Below, piece after piece: positions 8,901 through 15,185 of a DNA stretch of 38,765 nt. The notes under the pieces were generated by a model, which was not told where the DNA came from, did not search any database, and saw only the letters and a program-made list of their open reading frames with translations. The DNA lies in assembly GCA_934675735.1 (NCBI GenBank), contig CAKURR010000021.1, positions 1 to 38,765 on the forward strand, read 5' to 3'. The position numbers and the translations under genes were made by a program. Each line of letters opens with the position of its first letter. Position 1 is the first letter of the stretch. The DNA is from an uncultured Clostridia bacterium. GTDB lineage: Bacteria; Bacillota; Clostridia; Christensenellales; Aristaeellaceae.

Positions 8901-9529
8901 TCATCCAGCCATTCGGAAAGGCGCATGCCCATGCCGCCGAACGAGAAGCCCGTCAGCGCCATCAGCACGACCGCCGTCGCGAAAATCAGCACAATCATGC
9001 CGCCCCACACGTCCATCGCCTTATACAGCGGCCACGCCAGCAGCGCGCCGAGGAAGCCGCCGCCCTTGCAGTCCAGCGAGCTCATCGAGAACGAGCGCAC
9101 GAGGAACGCGCCGTATCCGGCCTCCACGCCGTCGGCAGCGAGCGCCGCGTTCACGCCGGAGACGCGGAAAAGCTGGAACATCGCTTCCACGAACATGAAA
9201 ATCAGCGCGCTAAAGACCAGCGTTTTGGTGCTGAGCTTTTTCTCGTTGAAGAACACGAGCACCGCACCCGCCCAGCAGATGACCACCGGCAGCAGCAGGC
9301 AGAGAATGCCGCCCAGCCCGCGCACGACAAGCATGCAACGGTTGAGGAAACCGCCGTTTGACGGGATGAACTGGCAAAACAGCGCCAGCAGCCCGAGACA
9401 GAGCACCACAATGCCGACAACGCCGCGCACATCCGTCCCCTGATTGGTCTTTCTGCCCGGCTTGCCCCGCTTGCCGGAAACCGTGCGCTTTTTCTTTGCC
9501 GCCGCACCCTTAGCCGCCTTTTTCGCCAT
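5999..9529 (-). CDS. FtsK/SpoIIIE family DNA translocase
   Basis: A 1176-residue ATP-driven DNA pump that segregates chromosome ends at division or sporulation septa. The N-terminus is very basic (AKKAAKGAAAKKK), followed by four or five membrane helices between about 30 and 200. A charged coiled-coil linker rich in E, K and Q spans about 205-290, then a long low-complexity linker with eight tandem copies of a 13-14-residue unit (about 390-500) and an acidic stretch. The motor has Walker A GATGSGKS near 845 and Walker B IIVIIDELADLMM near 950. A winged-helix gamma domain closes the protein (VSISMLQRRLRVGYARAGRLVD). At nearly 1200 residues it is well above SpoIIIE's roughly 790, the excess being linker. 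One protein may serve both FtsK and SpoIIIE roles. Confidence 0.95.
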   Translation of the reverse strand: MAKKAAKGAAAKKKRTVSGKRGKPGRKTNQGTDVRGVVGIVVLCLGLLALFCQFIPSNGGFLNRCMLVVRGLGGILCLLLPVVICWAGAVLVFFNEKKLSTKTLVFSALIFMFVEAMFQLFRVSGVNAALAADGVEAGYGAFLVRSFSMSSLDCKGGGFLGALLAWPLYKAMDVWGGMIVLIFATAVVLMALTGFSFGGMGMRLSEWLDDFRVDMRERREEKDALRDARQEEELERENALALERQKRRQERLQKQKEEQEAAAKEAEKLEKQRRQEEEMRKAFEPEEPEETPEPPKTARRKEKPTLTVMRPQEDERPSDTPVITSRPPRKAAAPRKRREISASAQLYIERDDEFTRAPVDEHKPTTSSRRNNFTMQEAENAFLYGMNGDRTQNDAYSQPTAGYAPQNDAYGQPTAGYVQNDVYSQPTGGYAPQNDAYGQPTAGYVQNDAYSQPTGGYAPQNDAYTQPMTGNTPQNDAYGQPTAGYVQNDAYSQPTNDETPIVPEMPDDAYAEEDDEDDEATSITNARAEGADRPIDDSYFPDDAEEEDEQPAPQNVEYDDGDALVTADESHDEPEDEPAPVTGGSFGGWPGQSAQTAGGSVPSSYSASAIDAARARAERNAGYQPPQRTRQQNPPMNAPSGAPIQPKGQDVLQAQRMNEQQTVVQLRGNRLDGTPIVMPAKDVHEAPQTAQEEYVFPPIDLLNQSGTVQDPDQRAKDEAGARKLLGTLESFGVQAKLLHVTHGPAITRYELAPAPGVKVSRIVGLVDDIALNMASDGVRIEAPIPGKPAVGIEIPNQKIETVSLRDVLESPEMMREKSPTAVALGKGISGAPVIADMAKMPHVLIAGATGSGKSVCINTIINSIIFRAKPEEVRLILIDPKVVELSVYNGIPHLLVPVVTDPKKASAALSWAVVEMEHRYKRFETMGVRDIRGYNNAIGPNEEPMSKIIVIIDELADLMMVAPGEVEESICRLAQLARAAGIHLVIATQRPSVNVITGVIKANIPSRIAFAVSSQIDSRTILDSGGAEKLLGKGDMLYAPQGAGKPTRVQGCFVSDDEVQRIVEFVRGRHSADYNEDVIEQMNTAADEDSSASSDTPSAGEPVDEMLAKAIELAVDAGQVSISMLQRRLRVGYARAGRLVDEMTLRGITAEAEGPTKPRTVLISREEWRRMQENQE
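8040..8356 (-). repeat. In-frame tandem repeat in the ftsK linker
   Basis: Eight tandem units of 39-42 bases, in frame, coding for variants of QNDAYxQPTxGYxP. Units with 13 residues (ending GYV) and 14 residues (ending GYAP) largely alternate. One unit is more divergent (TQPMTGNTP). The near-identical DNA suggests recent unit duplication or slippage. It is a coding repeat, not a CRISPR array. Confidence 0.9.
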
Positions 9530-9570
9530 CCGCTTTCCTTCCCTTCAAAACGCAAAAACAAAGGGGATAC

Positions 9571-9632
9571 GTTGGGCTGCCGCCCAAACCCGCTTGAGGA
9601 TTTCATCCTCAAACTCCTTCTTCGCTTCGCGC
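9571..9632. repeat. Dispersed hairpin element, single half-unit
   Basis: Half-unit in the leader of ftsK: stem TTGGGCTGCCGCCCAA, an ACCCGC tract, stem TGAGGATTTCATCCTCA, then CTTCTTCGCTTCGCGC. Nearly the same first stem is found at 27604-27620, while the second stem differs and still pairs. Confidence 0.7.
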
Positions 9633-9656
9633 ATACAAAACATATTCTGCATATCC

Positions 9657-9689
9657 AAAAAATATCTGCCCGCGCATAGTCAGGCAGAT
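9657..9689 (-). terminator. Terminator after the secreted-protein gene
   Basis: Arms ATCTGCC (9664-9670) and GGCAGAT (9683-9689); on the minus strand the stem is followed by ATTTTTT. It ends the transcript of the gene at 9712-10887. The ftsK promoter lies just upstream, so a transcript starting there would lack the 5' arm of the stem. Confidence 0.65.
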
Positions 9690-9690
9690 T

Positions 9691-9719
9691 ATTATAGCAC
9701 GTTTGGCAAAATCAGTAAA
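9691..9719 (-). promoter_or_regulatory. Promoter for ftsK
   Basis: Minus strand: -10 TATAAT (9691-9696) with extended TGC, 17-base spacer, -35 TTTACT (9714-9719). The -35 overlaps the stop codon of the upstream gene. The resulting leader would carry the hairpin half-unit at 9571-9632. Confidence 0.65.
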
Positions 9720-10887
9720 GGTCTTGGGGCATCGCGCCGCGCAGAATCAAACAGTTCAGCACACCGTTTTCATCCACATGGGCCTGCAAAATTTTGCCGG
9801 AAAGCTCAAAGAACAGGCTCTCGCCTGCTGAAAGCATGCGATCGGCGGCGCTCTCCGCGTCATAGCTCCGCGTCTCCTTCGGCTGTCCGAGCAGCGCGGT
9901 CAGCTCATCCTTCGTCGTCTTTCCGACGGTCAGCCCGCAGACGCTCGCGCGCGTGGTGCGGATCGCGGAAATCGGCGTTTCCTCTTCATCTGTCTCGGCA
10001 TATTTGGGTATTTCGACCGCCCAGCCGCGCAGCGCCGCTTCTTCAAACAGATACACCCGCGAATCCTTCGTGTAATCCGGCTCGGTCAGCAGCGTATAGG
10101 TCTCAAGCACCTCGCCGAGCTTCTGCCCGACGGCCGCCTGTTCCATCGGTCCGGGCAGGCGGCCTTCTTTGGCCGCATCGGTCAGCGCGGCGATATCGCT
10201 CTGCGCATGCGCCAGCGCGTATACCGGACTGGTTTCGCCGATATAATCCGCCAGCTCATACCACGCGAACTGCACCGCGCCGCTCTGCTCGTCAAAATAG
10301 CGGTAGCTGTCATCCGAATAGAACACCGTCAGCCCGTATGCGTCGATGGCGTAATTGTCGCGCGGCATCGGCAGAAGCTCGCTGTATTCCATATAGTCGC
10401 TCAGCTCGGGCAGCACGTCGTCCGCGATAATCGCTTCCATCGCGTCAAACGCCGCGTCCGCGTCGTCAAACAGTTGTTCCGGCCGAACCTCTTCGCCCGT
10501 CGTCAGGTCGAGCACCAGGCCGCGCACCGCGCTGCCCGACGTGCCGTCCGCCTGCGTGCCATCCCAGTGCAAAACCAGCGACGCGACGTTCCCCGCCGTG
10601 TAGATTTCGCCGTGCTGTGCCAATTCCGCGCCCGCGCGGCGGGTCAACTGCGCCGCTTTCGTCTGCTCAAAGCGCGACTCCATCAGGCCGTTTGCCATCA
10701 GCAGCGACGGGTCGGGCGTTTCCTCCGCATCGGGCGCGGCTTCCTCCGTCTGCACGGTCTCCGCCGAAAAGACGACCAGCGTCTGCCCGTTTTCCTCTTT
10801 TTCTTCCATATGTATTTCAAGCTCCGCCAGCGCCCCTGTCGGCACGGCCAAGCTCAGCATCATCAGCGTCAGCATCAAGCGTTTCAT
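9712..10887 (-). CDS. Secreted protein with a DUF3298-like region
   Basis: A 391-residue exported protein of unknown function. Residues 1-21 form a signal peptide (KRLMLTLMMLSLAVPTGALA) with no lipobox cysteine. The middle (about 85-230) resembles the DUF3298/RsiV type of domain: it has the pattern of a strand ending in a turn, LTTGEEVRPEQLF, then AYGLTVFYSDDSYRYF and a final FAWYELADYI. The C-terminal part (about 310-391) begins VCGLTVGKTTKDELTALLGQP, which looks like the small domain that in SmpA/OmlA-like proteins starts with a 'G.T..ev...lG.P' motif. It has its own promoter and terminator, so it is probably monocistronic. Both domain calls are by eye and tentative. Confidence 0.7.
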   Translation of the reverse strand: MKRLMLTLMMLSLAVPTGALAELEIHMEEKEENGQTLVVFSAETVQTEEAAPDAEETPDPSLLMANGLMESRFEQTKAAQLTRRAGAELAQHGEIYTAGNVASLVLHWDGTQADGTSGSAVRGLVLDLTTGEEVRPEQLFDDADAAFDAMEAIIADDVLPELSDYMEYSELLPMPRDNYAIDAYGLTVFYSDDSYRYFDEQSGAVQFAWYELADYIGETSPVYALAHAQSDIAALTDAAKEGRLPGPMEQAAVGQKLGEVLETYTLLTEPDYTKDSRVYLFEEAALRGWAVEIPKYAETDEEETPISAIRTTRASVCGLTVGKTTKDELTALLGQPKETRSYDAESAADRMLSAGESLFFELSGKILQAHVDENGVLNCLILRGAMPQDLY

Positions 10888-10909
10888 GGTTCGTCACCTC
10901 TCGCTCTCT

Positions 10910-10939
10910 ATTGTACATGAAATTCAATCGCTTTGTAAA
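10910..10939 (-). promoter_or_regulatory. Promoter for the secreted-protein gene
   Basis: Minus strand: -35 TTTACA (10934-10939), 18-base spacer, -10 TACAAT (10910-10915) with an extended TG. About 22 bases separate the -10 from the start codon, and GAGGTG is the ribosome site. Confidence 0.65.
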
Positions 10940-10983
10940 GAGACGAATCTTCCCTTCTTTTTCATCCCGTTTTCCATTCGGAA

Positions 10984-11035
10984 GGTGCAGGGAACTCAGT
11001 TCTCTGCCGGGAGTTTGAGGGCAGCGCCCTCAACG
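10984..11035. repeat. Dispersed hairpin element, single half-unit
   Basis: Half-unit in the right-hand orientation, just after dpaB: near-palindromic AGGGAACTCAGTTCTCT, a GGGAGTTT tract, then stem TGAGGGCAGCGCCCTCA. No T-run follows on the minus strand, so it is not a standard terminator for dpaB. Confidence 0.65.
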
Positions 11036-11048
11036 TCCCCCAACTCCC

Positions 11049-11624
11049 TCAGAATACCATCGGCTCCAGCTGCCGCCCCTCCAGCGCCGCTTCCGCCGCC
11101 GGAAAAATCTGCGTGAAATCCGCCACACAGCTCGTCGGCTTCGCGCGGAAATCGTCCTGCTGAAACGGCACAAAGTACGTCCCCTTCCGATTCATCAGCA
11201 GCCCGATGCCCGCCGCCGCCCCCGCCAAAGCGTCGTTCGTCGAAACCGCAATCAAAACCGGCCGCCCGTTGCGCCTGTGGCTCTTCACCGCCAGCGTCGG
11301 CGCCGTGTCGTATATGCCGCAGGCCAGCTTACCCAGCGTGTTGCCCGTGCACGGCGCGAGAATCAGCAAATCCAGCAGCTTTTTCGGCCCAATCGGCTCG
11401 GCCTGCGCAATCGTATGGATGACCTTTTCCCCGCAGATTTCCTCCGCCTGCGCCACCCAGTCCGCCGCGCGCCCAAAACGCGTATCCGTCGTGTAGACGT
11501 TTTCGCTCATAATCGGCAGAACGCGATAGCCGTGCTCCACCAATAGATTCATCTGCGGAAAAACCGCCTTGAACGTGCAGAATGAACCCGTAACCGCAAA
11601 CCCGATGGTCGTGTTGTCATGCAT
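11049..11624 (-). CDS. dpaB: Dipicolinate synthase subunit B
   Basis: DpaB (SpoVFB) is a flavoprotein-fold subunit that with DpaA makes dipicolinic acid, the calcium chelator of the spore core, from the lysine-pathway intermediate. The 191-residue product has the family's opening GFAVTGSFCTFK, the segment ILAPCTGNTLGKLACGIYDT, and NDALAGAAAGIGLLMNRKGTYFVPF near the C-terminus. The ATG at 11622-11624 overlaps the end of dpaA by 8 bases and has GGGAGGGG upstream, so translation is coupled. Expression in the mother cell late in sporulation is expected from other sporeformers; no sigma-K site was recognised with confidence. Confidence 0.95.
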   Translation of the reverse strand: MHDNTTIGFAVTGSFCTFKAVFPQMNLLVEHGYRVLPIMSENVYTTDTRFGRAADWVAQAEEICGEKVIHTIAQAEPIGPKKLLDLLILAPCTGNTLGKLACGIYDTAPTLAVKSHRRNGRPVLIAVSTNDALAGAAAGIGLLMNRKGTYFVPFQQDDFRAKPTSCVADFTQIFPAAEAALEGRQLEPMVF

Positions 11625-12444
11625 CGCGCGTCCCCTCCCGCTTCGTCATCGCCGAAATCATCGCGTCAAACAGCGCTTCCCCCGCGTCCTGCGGCGCATA
11701 GCGCCCGGGCAGGCCGCTCTCCACACAGACCTGTAAGCCCAGCTGCACCGCCTTCTGCATGTTCATGCCGTAGGGCGCGCTCGCCAGCTCGATAATCGGC
11801 ACGTCGCGCGGCACGGCCTCCAGCGCCGCGTCGCCGAGCACATGCGCCGGAATCGTGTTGACGATGACGTCCGCCTGCCCGCAGACCTTCTCAATCTGCG
11901 CCAGCGGCACGGGATGCGCCCCCGCCGCGTGCGCCAGCCGCATCTGGTTTTCGCTGCGCGCGCAGACCATCACAAACATGCCCATCGCGCAGAGCCGCGC
12001 CGTCATCTCCTGCCCGATGCGCCCGTAGCCCGTCACCAGCGCCGTTTCGCGCATCAGCGCCCGCTTCTTCACCCGCATCACCGTCGCCAGCGCACCCTCC
12101 GCCGTCAGCCGCGCGTTTTTGCGCAGAAAGGCCTCGTCGCGCTCGGGCCGAACGATTTGCGCGGCCTGCGGCAGTTCCTCGTCCCCCACATCGCCGCCCG
12201 CCAGCACCGCGCGGCACGGCGGAATCAGCGCCGACACGCGCTCCCGCGTCAGCGTCTCTTGGGGCGAAACCAGCTTATCCGCCCGAAAGCTCTTCGGCCA
12301 CGGCAGCATCACCGCCTGCGCACTCGGCATTTCGGCGGGGACATCCGCTTCCCGCTCGATGTGCAGCGTTTCCCACCCCGCATGCTCGGCGGCCGCCAGC
12401 GCCCCGCGCATCCTCTCATCCCCGCCAAAGGCAATCAACCGCAT
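11617..12444 (-). CDS. dpaA: Dipicolinate synthase subunit A
   Basis: DpaA (SpoVFA), the NAD(P)-binding subunit of dipicolinate synthase. The 275-residue product has an N-terminal dipicolinate-synthase domain (RLIAFGGDERM at the start) and a Rossmann region around residues 138-150 (ALVTGYGRIGQEMTARL). A later segment ELASAPYGMN and the C-terminal GLPGRYAPQDAGE are typical of the family. The start at 12442-12444 is preferred because GGGAGGG lies 6 bases upstream; the ATG at 12450 has the same motif abutting it, and the longer frame begins in a region without a ribosome site. It overlaps dpaB by 8 bases. Confidence 0.95.
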   Translation of the reverse strand: MRLIAFGGDERMRGALAAAEHAGWETLHIEREADVPAEMPSAQAVMLPWPKSFRADKLVSPQETLTRERVSALIPPCRAVLAGGDVGDEELPQAAQIVRPERDEAFLRKNARLTAEGALATVMRVKKRALMRETALVTGYGRIGQEMTARLCAMGMFVMVCARSENQMRLAHAAGAHPVPLAQIEKVCGQADVIVNTIPAHVLGDAALEAVPRDVPIIELASAPYGMNMQKAVQLGLQVCVESGLPGRYAPQDAGEALFDAMISAMTKREGTRDA

Positions 12445-12494
12445 GCTCATCCCTCCCGCGGATGGTATGCGGGCAAGATGGATGGCATGCACAT

Positions 12495-12521
12495 GAAAAG
12501 CCCCTTCTCACTTGAGAAGGG
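12495..12521 (-). terminator. Terminator after the HEPN/MNT pair
   Basis: Perfect 9-bp stem CCCTTCTCA (12502-12510) with TGAGAAGGG (12513-12521) and a 2-base gap between the arms. On the minus strand it is followed by GCTTTTC. It sits 8 bases past the hepT-like stop. Confidence 0.75.
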
Positions 12522-12529
12522 ACTTCGCA

Positions 12530-12877
12530 TTATTGAATTTCCGGCAGAATTTCTTCAAGCTGCTTCACATATTTTTCAAGCTCATCAAAAACCACCAGAC
12601 TGACGATGCTCCAATTCGTGTCGTCATATTGATGCACAAGCCGATGGCGCATGCCCGCAATCTGGCTCCACGGCACATCCGGATATCGCGTTTTCACGTC
12701 TTTGGAAAGCTGATAGGTGTGTTCGCCGATGTTGTACAGGGGCGTGGTTATCGTCCATTGCACCGCATAGCTGTTTTCAATATCCGCCTGTGCGATATGC
12801 TGTGTCTTGACATAATCGAGCAGCTTGTATCCGGTTTCAATGATTTTCCGGATTCGCTGAGCGTCCGACTGTTTCAT
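12530..12877 (-). CDS. HepT-like HEPN toxin (DUF86)
   Basis: A 115-residue helical HEPN protein, the RNase toxin half of a HEPN/MNT toxin-antitoxin pair. The diagnostic RX4HXY motif is intact as RHRLVHQY, at about residues 77-84. Its Arg and His are the catalytic residues and the Tyr is the site adenylylated by MNT antitoxins in studied systems. The gene starts inside the end of the antitoxin gene (ATGA overlap, 4 bases), so the antitoxin is translated first. A terminator follows directly. Activity as a toxin is inferred from family and gene order only. Confidence 0.88.
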   Translation of the reverse strand: MKQSDAQRIRKIIETGYKLLDYVKTQHIAQADIENSYAVQWTITTPLYNIGEHTYQLSKDVKTRYPDVPWSQIAGMRHRLVHQYDDTNWSIVSLVVFDELEKYVKQLEEILPEIQ

Positions 12878-13176
12878 TGAAGCTTCACGCTTTCCGCCAT
12901 CACCCGACGGTAGAACGGTGAATCCGGACGGATTTCCCCCAGCTCATACACATCGACGGGCTTTCCGCTATGCTCGTGAAGCTCTTCGGCAATGGCAAAC
13001 ACATCAAAGGGTTTGAATGCTTCGTCCCCAACGATGACCAAATCGATATCCGATTTTTCCGTCGCCTCTCCGCGGGCATACGAACCGAAGAGCAGCGCAT
13101 ACGATGCGCGATACTTTTTCAGCAGCGGGCTGACCATGCTGTTCAGCTCCGCTCGGTTGTAAACCTTTCCGTTCAT
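12874..13176 (-). CDS. MntA-like minimal nucleotidyltransferase (antitoxin)
   Basis: A 100-residue MNT-type nucleotidyltransferase. The motif GSX10DXD is seen as GSYARGEATEKSDID (about residues 31-45), and a third acidic residue lies in KPVDVYEL. All catalytic acids appear present, so the protein should be able to adenylylate its HEPN partner, which neutralises the toxin in characterised MntA/HepT systems. GGGGAGGTG lies upstream of the ATG at 13174-13176. A -10 element about 20 bases before the start points to its own promoter. It sits between mscL and dpaA, which are unrelated genes, consistent with an acquired cassette. Confidence 0.88.
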   Translation of the reverse strand: MNGKVYNRAELNSMVSPLLKKYRASYALLFGSYARGEATEKSDIDLVIVGDEAFKPFDVFAIAEELHEHSGKPVDVYELGEIRPDSPFYRRVMAESVKLQ

Positions 13177-13196
13177 CGCCGCACCTCCCCGATTCC

Positions 13197-13205
13197 ATTA
13201 TAACA
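13197..13205 (-). promoter_or_regulatory. Extended -10 element for the HEPN/MNT pair
   Basis: Minus strand TGTTATAAT: a perfect TATAAT (13197-13202) with the extended-10 TG. No good -35 is found at the right spacing (TTTTCT at best). Confidence 0.5.
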
Positions 13206-13229
13206 AAGCCCCTGCGAAAAGAAAAGCAC

Positions 13230-13676
13230 TTATTTCTCCAGCATCGACGTGCAGTGCGGGCAGCGGGTCGCGTCGTCCGCGATTTCGCTCTTGCAGAACG
13301 GGCAGATGCGCTTGGGCTTCTCGGGCGCGGGTTCGGGCTTCTTGTGAAGCTTGTTCATCGTGCGGATGACGAGGAACATGCAGAACGCGGTCAGGACGAA
13401 GTTGACGACGTTCTGGATGAACAGGCCGTAATTAATCGTGCCCACGCCCGCCGCCGCGGCCGCCTCGGCGGAAACATACGAACCGCCGTCCAGCGCGATA
13501 AACAGACCGCCAAAGTTGATGCCGCCGGTCAGCACGCCGATGAGCGGCATGAAGATGTCGTTGACCAGCGACGTGGTAATCGAGCCGAACGCGGCGCCGA
13601 TGATCACGCCGACGGCCATGTCGATGACATTGCCGCGCATGGCAAACGCCTTGAAGTCCTCAAAGAATTTTTTCAT
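13230..13676 (-). CDS. mscL: Large-conductance mechanosensitive channel with a C-terminal zinc ribbon
   Basis: MscL opens under membrane tension to release solutes during osmotic downshock. The 148-residue product has the conserved first helix region FAMRGNVIDMAVGVIIGAAFG, a periplasmic loop, and the second helix NYGLFIQNVVNFVLTAFCMF. The usual C-terminal helix is replaced or extended by a Pro/Lys-rich linker and a CXXC-X10-CXXC zinc ribbon (CPFC ... CPHC) in the last 25 residues. GAAGGAGAG lies upstream of the ATG at 13674-13676. No clear terminator separates it from the MNT gene promoter. Confidence 0.95.
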   Translation of the reverse strand: MKKFFEDFKAFAMRGNVIDMAVGVIIGAAFGSITTSLVNDIFMPLIGVLTGGINFGGLFIALDGGSYVSAEAAAAAGVGTINYGLFIQNVVNFVLTAFCMFLVIRTMNKLHKKPEPAPEKPKRICPFCKSEIADDATRCPHCTSMLEK

Positions 13677-13774
13677 GGGTATCTCTCCTTCGTTTGTTTA
13701 TGGCTGAGCGGCCTGGGCCGCAGCAGTTTCTTTTTGTTTTGTGCGGGGTGCATTGCATTTCGCGCCGAACGCGC

Positions 13775-14458
13775 TTATTCCTCCGCCGCTTCGCTCGCGA
13801 TATTCTGCGCCAGCTTGTCCACGGGGTCGGCCTTCGGCTTTTCGGCGGCCTGTTTGGCTTCCGCTTCGGCGATTCGGTCGGCCAGCGCGGAAAAGTCGAT
13901 TTCCGGCAGGTCGCCCAGCGAGGTCAGGCAGAAGTGGCGCAGAAACGCATCCGTCGTGCCATACAGAATCGGCCTGCCGAGCGCTTCTTTGCGCCCGACT
14001 TCCTCAATCAGCCCGCGCGAGACGAGCATCTGCACCGAATAATCGCATTTCACGCCGCGAATCAGCTCGATTTCCGCCTTTGTCACCGGCTGACGATAGG
14101 CAATCACGGCCAGCGTTTCCATCACCGCCTGAGACAGCGACTGCTTCTGCACCGGCTGAAGCAGCTTTTCGACGTATTTGGCATAATCCGGCCTTGTCGC
14201 CAGCTGCACATGCCGACCGAAGCGCAGCAGGCGCAGGCCGCGGCGGTCGTAATCATAGCCGCCCTCCAGCGCGTTGAGCGTCTCTTCCAGCTCTTCATCC
14301 GTGATGCCCATCGCGCGGCAGATTTCGCTTTTTTCCACCGCGTTGCCCGTCACAAACAAAATCGCTTCCACAATGCCCACGCGCTCGTTCATATCCGGCT
14401 TATCGGGCTGCTGCGCCGTCTGCGGGTTCTCCGTCGGGTTTGGGTTCTCCGTCTCCAT
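13775..14458 (-). CDS. scpB: Segregation and condensation protein B
   Basis: ScpB is the winged-helix dimer subunit of the SMC-ScpAB condensin that organises and segregates the chromosome. The 227-residue product contains the two winged-helix domains, with GIVEAILFVTGNAVEKSEI at the start of the first and VMETLAVIAYRQPVTKAEIELIRGV in the second. A Pro/Gln-rich leader of about 22 residues precedes the core. The ATG at 14456-14458 is preferred over an internal one at 14392 because AGGAGGG lies 7 bases upstream while the internal one has no ribosome site. This makes a 59-base overlap with scpA, unusually long. Confidence 0.94.
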   Translation of the reverse strand: METENPNPTENPQTAQQPDKPDMNERVGIVEAILFVTGNAVEKSEICRAMGITDEELEETLNALEGGYDYDRRGLRLLRFGRHVQLATRPDYAKYVEKLLQPVQKQSLSQAVMETLAVIAYRQPVTKAEIELIRGVKCDYSVQMLVSRGLIEEVGRKEALGRPILYGTTDAFLRHFCLTSLGDLPEIDFSALADRIAEAEAKQAAEKPKADPVDKLAQNIASEAAEE

Positions 14459-15182
14459 CCTCGTCCCTCCTGCCGGGTAAAATCAGTATATCGTCAAACA
14501 CGTGCTCCTGCTCGGCGTGCAGCCGCCCCAGCTTGAGCAATTCCAGCATCGCCATAAAATACGAGACGATTTCGTCCCGCGTCACCTCGTCGGAGAGCAT
14601 GTCCGTAAACAGCACGGGCCCTTTTTTCAGCCGCGCCGTCAGGTTGAACACGCACTGCTCGATGGTGAATCGGTCGCGCGTGATGGAACGGAACACGCGC
14701 CCCGGCTCTTCATCCTGGGTCTGCCGCGCCAGAATGCGTTCCAGCGCGCGCACCAGCCCATCCAGCGACAGGCCCGTCAGCTCCACGGGCTGCGGCGGCA
14801 GCGGATATTCCTCCGGCAGTTTGGAAAACACCTGCATCGCGGCCTGCTCAAATTGCTTCATGCGGCCCGCGCTTTCCTTATAGAGCTTGTATTCTTCCAG
14901 TCTGCGGATGAGCGTCTGTTCCGGCGTTTCCTCGCCGTCCTCCGTCGGTTCGGGCGGGCGCGGCAGAAGCGCGCGGGATTTGATTTCCAGCAGCGTGGCG
15001 GCCATGGTCAAAAACTCGCTGGCGGTATCCATATCCAGCTCATCCACGCTGCCCATCGACGCGAGATACTGCTCGGTGATTTCGGAAACGAAGATATCCT
15101 TGATATCCACCTTCGCGCGGGTAATCAAATGCAGCAGCAGGTCAAGCGGCCCTTCAAACTGCTTGAGGGAAACGTAATACAT
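14400..15182 (-). CDS. scpA: Segregation and condensation protein A
   Basis: ScpA is the kleisin that bridges SMC heads. The 260-residue product opens with the family signature FEGPLDLLLHLITRAKVDI, has LLEIKSRALLP in the N-terminal domain, and the C-terminal winged helix with VSYFMAMLELLKLGR, which contacts the SMC head. The C-terminal tail past about residue 240 is low-complexity (EDGDGEPKPDGEPADG), and that stretch of DNA also encodes the start of scpB in another frame. Its ATG (15180-15182) is 3 bases after the M50 protease stop, with GGGGGT as a modest ribosome site, so coupling is likely. Confidence 0.95.
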   Translation of the reverse strand: MYYVSLKQFEGPLDLLLHLITRAKVDIKDIFVSEITEQYLASMGSVDELDMDTASEFLTMAATLLEIKSRALLPRPPEPTEDGEETPEQTLIRRLEEYKLYKESAGRMKQFEQAAMQVFSKLPEEYPLPPQPVELTGLSLDGLVRALERILARQTQDEEPGRVFRSITRDRFTIEQCVFNLTARLKKGPVLFTDMLSDEVTRDEIVSYFMAMLELLKLGRLHAEQEHVFDDILILPGRRDEDGDGEPKPDGEPADGAAAR

Positions 15183-15185
15183 CGC

